Shown in pieces: positions 1-5,207 of a DNA stretch of 7,539 bases. This stretch comes from an uncultured Burkholderiales bacterium (GTDB taxonomy: Bacteria > Pseudomonadota > Gammaproteobacteria > Burkholderiales > Burkholderiaceae_E). The DNA is taken from assembly GCA_903923345.1 (NCBI GenBank), contig CAIXXI010000365.1, forward strand, positions 1 through 7,539, given 5' to 3'. The translations under genes and the position numbers were made by a program. The notes under the pieces were generated by a model. It searched no databases and was not told the origin of the DNA. It saw nothing but the letters and a program-made list of their open reading frames with translations. Position 1 is the first letter of the stretch. Each line of letters opens with the position of its first letter.

Positions 1-754
1 CCGGCCCGAGTATCGAATCGGGCCAGTGGCCCAGAAACAGCGGTCGGGCGAGATGGACCGCTGCGGTCAGTGGCAGCACTTCACACACGGGCTGGATCCA
101 GGCGGGGAGTTGCGACAAGGGGAAGTAGACGCCCGAAAGGAATCCCATCGGGGTCAACACCAGCGTGAAGTAGTAGGAGAAGAAATCGTAGCCCTGAGCC
201 AGAGCGTTGACGCACAGCCCGATGGCGGAAAACGCCAGGCCGGTGAGCAGGATCACCGGCACCACAGCGATCAGCGTCGGTTCGCGTGAAATGCCCAGGG
301 CCATTGCCACCGCAATGATCGCGATGCCGGAGAGGCATCCTTTGAGCGCCGCCCAGATCCATTCAGCCGCCAGCACATCGTCCAGCAACAAAGGGGCATT
401 GAACAGGGATTCCCAGGTCTTCTGGACATGCATGCGCGAGAAGGCCGAATACAGTGACTCGAAGCTGGCGGCCATCATCGTGCTCATGCACACCGAGCCC
501 CCCGCCAGAAACACGATATACGGCACGCCCTGCACATCTGACAGCAAGGCGCCCAGGCCGTAGCCGAATGCCACCAGGGTGATCAGTGGATCGGCCACAT
601 TCGCCAGCAGGCTGGGCAGTGCCAGCTTGCGCCAGACCATGGCATGGCGGCGCAAGACCGGAATCAGCCTGAGGCTCAGGACGGGCAGCGCATAGCGCCT
701 GGCCGCGGCCGATCGATGGGCAGCGCTCGGCGTCGCGATGTCGGTGTCCATCAT
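1..754 (-). CDS. nodJ: NodJ-like ABC-2 type permease (3' end outside window)
   Basis: Inner-membrane permease of a two-gene ABC exporter, partner of the ATPase just upstream. The frame is open from ATG at 754 to the left edge (251 residues). I translated it by hand and found no stop. The residues read like NodJ: a VWRKLALPSLL stretch at about 40-50, FESLYSAFSRM at 98-108, TWESLFNAPLLLDD at 113-126, YDFFSYYFTLVLTPM at 189-203 and SGVYFPLSQLP at 207-217. Hydrophobic stretches near 46-71, 78-97, 136-154, 160-184 and 191-211 fit membrane spans. NodJ proteins run to roughly 260-290 residues, so about 10-45 residues are missing, probably including the last span. The start follows the ATPase stop by 30 nt in the same frame. 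Two ATGs (754 and 751) are in tandem with no clear Shine-Dalgarno, so translational coupling is likely. The name reflects family only: in rhizobia NodIJ exports lipo-chitin oligosaccharides, but homologues are common in betaproteobacteria without nodulation genes. The substrate here is unknown. Confidence 0.92.
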   Translation of the reverse strand, partial: MMDTDIATPSAAHRSAAARRYALPVLSLRLIPVLRRHAMVWRKLALPSLLANVADPLITLVAFGYGLGALLSDVQGVPYIVFLAGGSVCMSTMMAASFESLYSAFSRMHVQKTWESLFNAPLLLDDVLAAEWIWAALKGCLSGIAIIAVAMALGISREPTLIAVVPVILLTGLAFSAIGLCVNALAQGYDFFSYYFTLVLTPMGFLSGVYFPLSQLPAWIQPVCEVLPLTAAVHLARPLFLGHWPDSILGP

Positions 755-784
755 CTGCGGCAGATCCAGTTCGGGGTCGGCGGT

Positions 785-1699
785 CTAGTCACGCAGATCG
801 CGTCCAGTCAGCTTGAGAAAGACATCCTCGAGATTCGCTGGGCGATGCAGCGTGCGCAGGTCGGTGCGATGTTGCAGGGAGGCGAGTGCCTGCCCGGCAT
901 CGCGACAATACGCGAAGGTCGTCTCACCCACGGTCTCAAGGCGGTCACATCCGAAGCCAAGCGCCTCACGCGCCCAATCAGCACGGCCTTTGCCATGCAC
1001 CTCGATCACATGCGGCTCGATTTCAGTGGCAATCAGGTGTGCGGGCGCGGCCTCGGCGATCGGTCGGCCGTTGTCGACAATCGCAAGTCGGTCGCACAGG
1101 CGCTCGGCCTCATCCATGAAATGGGTGGTCAGCACGATCGTCTTGCCCTGGGCGAGCAGCCGTTTGAGCCGTTCCCAGATCAGATGCCGGGCCTGCGGGT
1201 CGAGCCCGGTGGTCGGTTCGTCCAGAAACAGCACCTGCGGATCATTGATCAGTGCACGGGCCATCGTGAGGCGCCGCTTCATGCCACCCGAGAGCGTCTG
1301 GATACGGGCATCGCGCTTGTTGCCGAGCTGCGCGAATTCAAGTAGCCCGTCGATCCGGCTGCGGGTGACCGAATCGGACTGACCGAAATAGCGACCAAAC
1401 ACCAGCAGGTTCTCTGCGACGGTGAAGTCCGGATCGAGCGGATCGTTTTGCGGCACCACGCCCACACGGGCGCGGGCCTCACGGGCGCGGGCTGGAATGG
1501 GTTCGCCGAGCAACTCGATGCGACCGGCATCGGGTTCCATCAGGCCCAGGGCCAGCTTGAGGGTCGTGCTCTTGCCGGCCCCATTCGGGCCGAGCAGCCC
1601 GAAGCATTCACCCGGAGCCACCGAAAAGCCAACGCCGTCGACCGCACGATGGCTCCCGAAAGTCTTGACGAGCCCCTCGATGTTCAGAACCGACTGCAT
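785..1699 (-). CDS. nodI: NodI-like ABC transporter ATP-binding protein
   Basis: Cytoplasmic ATPase that would power export by the downstream permease. The 304 residues contain a complete nucleotide-binding domain: Walker A GPNGAGKST at 37-45, Q-loop glutamine 84 in VPQ, signature LSGGM at 136-140, Walker B VLFLD plus catalytic glutamate 161, D-loop GLDP at 165-168 and switch histidine 193. The block HLIWERLKRLLAQGKTI and the ending EDVFLKLTGRDLRD are typical of the NodI branch of DRA-type ATPases. About 80 C-terminal residues follow the catalytic domain, as is usual for this branch. The start is ATG at 1699, preceded by GAGAGG about 5 nt upstream; the next in-frame ATG would remove Walker A. 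A terminator-like hairpin lies immediately before the ribosome binding site, so expression probably depends on read-through or a promoter within or before the hairpin. The physiological substrate is unknown; the nod name should not be read as evidence of symbiosis. Confidence 0.95.
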   Translation of the reverse strand: MQSVLNIEGLVKTFGSHRAVDGVGFSVAPGECFGLLGPNGAGKSTTLKLALGLMEPDAGRIELLGEPIPARAREARARVGVVPQNDPLDPDFTVAENLLVFGRYFGQSDSVTRSRIDGLLEFAQLGNKRDARIQTLSGGMKRRLTMARALINDPQVLFLDEPTTGLDPQARHLIWERLKRLLAQGKTIVLTTHFMDEAERLCDRLAIVDNGRPIAEAAPAHLIATEIEPHVIEVHGKGRADWAREALGFGCDRLETVGETTFAYCRDAGQALASLQHRTDLRTLHRPANLEDVFLKLTGRDLRD

Positions 1700-1704
1700 C
1701 CTCG

Positions 1705-1710
1705 CCTCTC
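1705..1710 (-). promoter_or_regulatory. Ribosome binding site of nodI-like gene
   Basis: On the minus strand the sequence GAGAGG lies 5 nt before the ATG at 1699. It abuts the T-rich tail of the upstream hairpin, so almost the whole leader after the hairpin is ribosome binding site. This supports the start chosen for the ATPase. Confidence 0.6.
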
Positions 1711-1740
1711 AAATGAAAAGCGGCGCTCAGGGAGCGCCGC
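1711..1740 (-). terminator. Intrinsic terminator after rplQ, in the leader of the nodI-like gene
   Basis: On the minus strand, perfect 9-bp arms GCGGCGCTC and GAGCGCCGC (1732-1740 and 1720-1728) flank a 3-nt loop CCT, followed directly by the T-rich tail TTTTCATTT (1711-1719). This is the classic form of a Rho-independent terminator for transcripts coming from rplQ, whose stop codon is 56 nt upstream. On the plus strand the stem is followed by ACTTTCGTTC, which is a poorer tail, so the signal is mainly for the minus strand. The tail is interrupted by CA, so termination may be incomplete. It ends only 11 nt before the start codon of the next gene, which makes an attenuator-like role possible. 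Confidence 0.85.
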
Positions 1741-1796
1741 ACTTTCGTTCGACTGATCCGGTGAATGGCACTCCGAACAGGAGACCCTCTGACCGA

Positions 1797-2195
1797 TCAG
1801 CTTGCAGCCGGTTCGCTCGCAACCACTTCGGCGCCCTCGGGACGATCCATCAGTTCGACCAATGCCATCGGCGCATTGTCGCCGATCCGGAAGCCGAACT
1901 TGAGGATGCGGAGGTAGCCGCCGTTTCGCTTGGCGTAACGCGGGCCGAGCTCATTGAAGACCTTGACCACGATCTCGCGATCGCGAAGGCGATCAAACGC
2001 AAGACGGCGGTTGGCCAGCGAAGGCTTCTTGCCCAGGGTGATGATCGGCTCAACCACACGGCGCAATTCCTTGGCCTTGGGCAGCGTGGTTTTGATCATC
2101 TCGTGCCGCAGCAGCGAGACGGTCATGTTCCTCAGCATCGCCTCGCGGTGGCTGCTGGTGCGGTTGAGTTTTCGAAGTCCGTGACGGTGACGCAT
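1797..2195 (-). CDS. rplQ: 50S ribosomal protein L17
   Basis: Large-subunit protein L17, which sits near the polypeptide exit side of the 50S subunit. The 132-residue product begins MRHRHGLRKLNRTSSHR and carries the family blocks LPKAKELRRVVEPIITLGKK, RRLAFDRLRD and GGYLRILKFGFRIGDNAPMALVEL. The length is normal for betaproteobacteria; the last residues, roughly 117-132, form a short acidic and alanine-rich tail that varies between species. The start is ATG at 2195, with AAGGA 9 nt upstream. It follows rpoA by 31 nt, the conserved order at the end of the alpha operon, and is followed by a terminator, which marks it as the last ribosomal gene of the cluster. Confidence 0.98.
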   Translation of the reverse strand: MRHRHGLRKLNRTSSHREAMLRNMTVSLLRHEMIKTTLPKAKELRRVVEPIITLGKKPSLANRRLAFDRLRDREIVVKVFNELGPRYAKRNGGYLRILKFGFRIGDNAPMALVELMDRPEGAEVVASEPAAS

Positions 2196-2226
2196 GATTC
2201 AGATTCCTTGATATCCGGCAGCGCGA

Positions 2227-3246
2227 TCAGGGCCGATCGAGACCGGCCGGCGGCCAGTTTTCGAGGCGCATCCCGAGCGTGAGCCCACGGGAGGCGAGCA
2301 CTTCCTTGATCTCGTTGAGCGACTTGCGACCCAGATTCGGGGTCTTGAGCAATTCGTTCTCGGTCCGCTGGATCAGATCGCCAATGTAGAAAATGTTTTC
2401 AGCTTTCAGGCAGTTGGCCGATCGCACGGTCAATTCGAGATCGTCCACCGGGCGCAGCAGGATCGGGTCGATCTGAGCCGAACGCCCCAGCGTGCTCGGT
2501 CCGCCAATCAGACCCGGGGTCAGTCCGCCACCGATCAGGTCGCTGACGGGCTCTGCGCCTTCGAGGGCGGCGAACACCGACAGTTGTTCGACCAGAATAC
2601 GGGCCGCCTGACGAACCGCTTCCTCCGGCGAGATCACGCCATTGGTCTCGACATCGATCAGGAGCTTGTCGAGGTCGGTCCGGTTCTCAACGCGCGCGCT
2701 CTCAACGGCATAGCTCACGCGACGCACCGGCGAGAACGAGGCATCCAGCACGATGCGGCCGATTGCCTTGGAGTCGGTCAGGTTGCGCAGGGTGCCGGGC
2801 ACATAGCCACGGCCCTTCTCGACCTTGATCTGCATGTCGAGCTTGCCGCCTTGGGTCAGGTTGGCGATGACATGCCCACCGTTGACCAGCTCGACGTCAT
2901 GCGGCAGATCGATATCCGATGCGAGCACCGGCCCAGCACTGTCCTTGCGCAAGGTCAGGAAGACATCGTCGCGGTTGTGCAGTTTGAAGACGATGCCCTT
3001 GAGGTTCAGGAGCAGGTCGACGACATCCTCGCGCAATCCATCAATGGTCGAGTACTCGTGCACAACGCCGGTGATCTGCACTTCGGTCGGCGCATAGCCG
3101 ATCATCGAAGACAGCAGCACGCGACGCAATGCGTTGCCCAGAGTGTGGCCATAGCCACGCTCGAACGGTTCCATGACCACGCGGGCGTGGGAGGGACCGA
3201 GTTGCTCGACCTCGACGATACGGGGCTTCAACAAAGCAGTCTGCAT
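2227..3246 (-). CDS. rpoA: DNA-directed RNA polymerase subunit alpha
   Basis: Alpha subunit: its N-terminal domain dimerises and nucleates core RNA polymerase assembly, and its C-terminal domain binds UP elements and activators. The 339 residues show the N-terminal domain at about 1-228, including ERGYGHTLGNALRRVLLSS (arginine 42 corresponds to E. coli R45), and the C-terminal domain from about 260 with DPILLRPVDDLELTVRSANC. Arginine 275, asparagine 278, cysteine 279 and lysine 281 match the E. coli DNA-contact set R265, N268, C269, K271. It ends RLENWPPAGLDRP. The segment between the domains (about 229-258) is Gly/Leu-rich and contains two LIGG copies. The spacing between the two landmark arginines is 13 residues greater than in E. 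coli. The start is ATG at 3246, with GAGGGA about 8 nt upstream, 16 nt after rpsD. Confidence 0.98.
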   Translation of the reverse strand: MQTALLKPRIVEVEQLGPSHARVVMEPFERGYGHTLGNALRRVLLSSMIGYAPTEVQITGVVHEYSTIDGLREDVVDLLLNLKGIVFKLHNRDDVFLTLRKDSAGPVLASDIDLPHDVELVNGGHVIANLTQGGKLDMQIKVEKGRGYVPGTLRNLTDSKAIGRIVLDASFSPVRRVSYAVESARVENRTDLDKLLIDVETNGVISPEEAVRQAARILVEQLSVFAALEGAEPVSDLIGGGLTPGLIGGPSTLGRSAQIDPILLRPVDDLELTVRSANCLKAENIFYIGDLIQRTENELLKTPNLGRKSLNEIKEVLASRGLTLGMRLENWPPAGLDRP

Positions 3247-3262
3247 GTAATGGGTCCCTCGA

Positions 3263-3886
3263 TTAGCGCGAGTACAACTCGACGATCAGGCTTTCGTTGA
3301 TGTCGGCAGCAATGTCCGAGCGCTCGGGCACGGACTTGAAGATGCCTTCCATCTTGGTTTTGTCCACCGAGACCCAGGCGGGAAAACCACTTTGTTCGGC
3401 CAGGCTCAGCGAGTCCTGCACACGCACCTGCTTCTTGGCCTTCTCGCGAATGGTGACCACGTCATTGGGGCGCACCTGAGCCGACGGGATGTTCACCGTC
3501 TGACCATTGATCGCGATGGCCTTGTGGCTGACCAGCTGACGGGCCTCGGCGCGGGTCGAAGCCAGACCCATGCGGTAGACGACGTTATCGAGTCGGCATT
3601 CGAGCAGTGCCAGCAGATTCGCGCCGGTGTTGCCACGGCGGCGCTCGGCTTCAGCGAAATAGCGGCGGAACTGACGCTCAAGCACGCCGTACATCCGCTT
3701 GACCTTCTGCTTCTCACGAAGCTGAAGGCCGTAGTCGGAAGTGCGTGAGCCTGAAGTCCGTCCATGCTGGCCGGGCTTGCTGTCGAGCTTGCACTTGTCG
3801 GCCAATGAGCGGCGGGCGCTCTTGAGGAAAAGATCTGTCCCTTCGCGGCGGGACAGCTTGGCTTTGGGTCCGGTGTAACGTGCCAC
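3263..3886 (-). CDS. rpsD: 30S ribosomal protein S4
   Basis: Primary 16S rRNA-binding protein of the small subunit, important in early 30S assembly and decoding accuracy. In E. coli it is also the translational repressor of the alpha operon. The 207-residue product starts with GTG (read as Met) and then ARYTGPKAKLSRREGTDLF. It contains KPGQHGR near 37-43 and the S4 RNA-binding fold from about 97 (CRLDNVVYRMGLASTRAEAR, then VSHKAIAINGQTVNIPS), and ends IVELYSR. It lacks the multi-cysteine zinc cluster found in some S4 proteins, having only one N-terminal-domain cysteine, as is usual for proteobacteria. The GTG at 3886 matches the family N-terminus exactly and is preceded by a purine run. It is separated from rpsK by an unusually long 94-nt gap holding a hairpin. 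Confidence 0.98.
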   Translation of the reverse strand: MARYTGPKAKLSRREGTDLFLKSARRSLADKCKLDSKPGQHGRTSGSRTSDYGLQLREKQKVKRMYGVLERQFRRYFAEAERRRGNTGANLLALLECRLDNVVYRMGLASTRAEARQLVSHKAIAINGQTVNIPSAQVRPNDVVTIREKAKKQVRVQDSLSLAEQSGFPAWVSVDKTKMEGIFKSVPERSDIAADINESLIVELYSR

Positions 3887-3890
3887 GTGT

Positions 3891-3900
3891 TCTCTCTCTT
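3891..3900 (-). promoter_or_regulatory. Ribosome binding site of rpsD (GTG start)
   Basis: On the minus strand the purine run AAGAGAGAGA ends 4 nt before the GTG at 3886. It is only a partial Shine-Dalgarno match, but it supports the GTG as the true start, which the conserved ARYTGPK N-terminus also demands. Confidence 0.5.
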
Positions 3901-3925
3901 ACTTACGCAGACAACGCTGCGGTTA

Positions 3926-3959
3926 GTCCGCCCAGTACATCGAAATCGATGGGGCGAAC
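3926..3959 (-). promoter_or_regulatory. Hairpin in the rpsK-rpsD gap, possible leader element
   Basis: Read as minus-strand RNA, GUUCGCCC (3959-3952) pairs with GGGCGGAC (3933-3926) over 8 bp including one U-G wobble. Inside it CAUCG (3951-3947) pairs with CGAUG (3942-3938) around a 4-nt loop, leaving a one-sided 4-nt bulge UACU. The wobble would be a C-A mismatch on the plus strand, so the fold fits the transcribed strand better. No T-run follows, so it is not an intrinsic terminator. It starts 21 nt after the rpsK stop and ends 39 nt before the rpsD start. A role in S4-mediated control or mRNA processing is inference only. Confidence 0.45.
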
Positions 3960-3980
3960 GGTGGGCTTGTTAGCGACGAA

Positions 3981-4388
3981 TCAGATTCGACGCTTCTTCG
4001 GCGGCCGGCAGCCGTTGTGCGGCACCGGTGTCACGTCGGCAATCGACATGATCTTGATACCCAGGGCGTTGAGCGCCCGCACCGACGACTCGCGACCGGG
4101 GCCGGGGCCCTTGATGCGCACGTCGAGGTTGCGGATGCCCTGTTCCTGGGCGGCACGACCTGCGGTCTCGGCAGCAACCTGTGCGGCAAACGGTGTGGAT
4201 TTGCGCGAGCCCTTGAAGCCCGCACCACCCGAGGTTGCCCACGAAAGGGCGTTGCCCTGCCGATCAGTGATCGTGATGATGGTGTTGTTGAACGAAGCGT
4301 GAACGTGCGCAATGCCGTCCGAGACGTTCTTCTTGACCTTCTTGCGGACCCGGTTGCCCTGCGAGGAGCCCTGCTTCTGTGTGGCCAT
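3981..4388 (-). CDS. rpsK: 30S ribosomal protein S11
   Basis: Small-subunit platform protein lying near the 3' end of 16S rRNA and the E-site region. The 135 residues include GIAHVHASFNNTIITITDRQGN at about 25-46, the ATSGGAGFKGSRKSTPFAAQ block at 51-70, the GIRNLDVRIKGPGPGRESS block at 84-102 and the conserved basic end PVPHNGCRPPKKRRI. The first 20 residues are basic and variable, as expected. Length is normal for a betaproteobacterial S11, slightly longer than E. coli. The start is ATG at 4388, 24 nt after rpsM. The leader has no good Shine-Dalgarno (only a GGA about 10 nt upstream), suggesting translation coupled to rpsM. Confidence 0.98.
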   Translation of the reverse strand: MATQKQGSSQGNRVRKKVKKNVSDGIAHVHASFNNTIITITDRQGNALSWATSGGAGFKGSRKSTPFAAQVAAETAGRAAQEQGIRNLDVRIKGPGPGRESSVRALNALGIKIMSIADVTPVPHNGCRPPKKRRI

Positions 4389-4412
4389 GTTCGATCTGTC
4401 CGTGTGTTCGGT

Positions 4413-4778
4413 TTATTTCTTGAGCGCGATGCCGGCCTTGCGCGGTCCCTTGCGGGTCCGGGCATTGGTCTTGGTGCGCTGACCGCGCAGGGGCAGACCC
4501 CGGCGATGACGCACGCCGCGGTAGCAGCCCAGGTCCATCAGCCGCTTGATCGACATCGTCACCTCGCGGCGAAGGTCGCCTTCGATGGTGAAGCGGTTGA
4601 TCTGGTCGCGCAGTTTCTCGAGTTCGGCGTCGCTCAGGTCCTTGACTTTTTTGGTCAGGGGCACACCCGCAGCTTCGCAAATTGCGCGAGCGCGAGGACG
4701 GCCGATGCCGAAAATAGCCGTCAGGCCAATCTCGGCGTGCTGACGGTCTGGGATGTTGATGCCCGCAATACGTGCCAT
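4413..4778 (-). CDS. rpsM: 30S ribosomal protein S13
   Basis: Protein of the 30S head that makes inter-subunit bridges and contacts P-site tRNA through its basic tail. The 121 residues begin MARIAGINIPDRQHAEIGLT and contain FGIGRPRARAICEAAGV at about 23-39, EGDLRREVTMSIKRLMDLGC at 66-85, YRGVRHRRGLPLRGQRTKTN and the basic tail ARTRKGPRKAGIALKK. Length and sequence are standard. The start is ATG at 4778 with AGAGGA 5 nt upstream, 11 nt after the rpmJ stop. In E. coli this is the first gene of the alpha operon and the site where S4 represses translation through a leader pseudoknot. Here the 11-nt spacer leaves no room for such a leader outside rpmJ. Confidence 0.98.
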   Translation of the reverse strand: MARIAGINIPDRQHAEIGLTAIFGIGRPRARAICEAAGVPLTKKVKDLSDAELEKLRDQINRFTIEGDLRREVTMSIKRLMDLGCYRGVRHRRGLPLRGQRTKTNARTRKGPRKAGIALKK

Positions 4779-4789
4779 GCGAATCCTCT

Positions 4790-4903
4790 TCAGCCTTGAC
4801 GCTGCTTGTGACGCGGATCAGCGCAGATCACGCGGACCACGCCGTTACGCTTGATGATCTTGCACTTGCGGCAGATCTTCTTGACGCTTGCCAATACCTT
4901 CAT
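4790..4903 (-). CDS. rpmJ: 50S ribosomal protein L36
   Basis: Smallest large-subunit protein, binding 23S rRNA through a zinc ribbon. I translated the 37 residues by hand: MKVLASVKKICRKCKIIKRN followed by GVVRVICADPRHKQRQG. The zinc ligands Cys11, Cys14, Cys27 and His32 are all present, so this is the zinc-containing (C+) form. It starts at ATG 4903 with AGAGGA 5 nt upstream, and the stop at 4790-4792 lies 11 nt before rpsM. A two-codon ATG-AAA-TGA overlaps its start codon. The position between infA and rpsM is the usual betaproteobacterial order. Confidence 0.97.
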   Translation of the reverse strand: MKVLASVKKICRKCKIIKRNGVVRVICADPRHKQRQG

Positions 4904-4972
4904 TTCATTCCTCTGTGCGCTTGACTGCGCGCAATGCCCTACTACCCTGCCCGTTTGGATCCGAAACGCTGA

Positions 4973-5191
4973 TCACTTGGCCCTGAACACGATCCGTGCT
5001 CGGGACAGGTCATACGGCGTCAGTTCCACTGTCACTTTGTCGCCCGGCAGGATGCGGATGTAGTGCATCCGCATCTTTCCGGAGATATGCCCCAACACAA
5101 CATGCCCGTTCTCCAGCTTCACGCGAAAGGTCGCGTTGGGGAGGTTTTCCATTACCTCGCCCTGCATCTGGATCACATCGTCTTTCGACAT
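4973..5191 (-). CDS. infA: Translation initiation factor IF-1
   Basis: IF-1 binds the 30S A site during initiation and helps IF-2 and IF-3 select initiator tRNA. The 72-residue product has the complete S1-like OB fold: MSKDDVIQMQGEVMENLPN, then FRVKLENGHVVLGHISGKMR, HYIRILPGDKVTVELTPYDL and SRARIVFRAK. This is the exact family length. The start is ATG at 5191 with AAGG about 8 nt upstream, 16 nt after secY. E. coli encodes infA far from its ribosomal clusters; betaproteobacteria and many other bacteria keep it between secY and rpmJ, as here, which is one of the better taxonomic hints in the window. Confidence 0.97.
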   Translation of the reverse strand: MSKDDVIQMQGEVMENLPNATFRVKLENGHVVLGHISGKMRMHYIRILPGDKVTVELTPYDLSRARIVFRAK

Positions 5192-5207
5192 CCGGTTCCC
5201 TTATGGC

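Noticed and set aside
644..1345. Plus-strand open frame (233 codons) opposite the ATPase
   Set aside because: Mirror of the conserved NodI-like coding sequence; no independent support.
1422..2282. Long open frame on the plus strand (286 codons) across nodI-like, rplQ and rpoA ends
   Set aside because: It lies antisense to well-recognised genes, and its translation shows no family features; high-GC codon bias in the real genes explains it.
2584..3300. Plus-strand open frame (238 codons) opposite rpoA
   Set aside because: Shadow of rpoA in the antisense direction, low-complexity translation without motifs.
4017..4799. Long plus-strand open frame (260 codons) opposite rpsK and rpsM
   Set aside because: Antisense to two ribosomal protein genes and crossing their boundary; no recognisable protein features.
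4881..4909. TTGACG on the plus strand as a possible antisense promoter -35 box
   Set aside because: No acceptable -10 at 16-18 nt spacing, and it lies in conserved rpmJ coding sequence.
4915..4935. 5-bp stem TGCGC/GCGCA in the infA-rpmJ gap as a terminator or control element
   Set aside because: Short stem, 8-nt loop, no T-run; too weak to claim.
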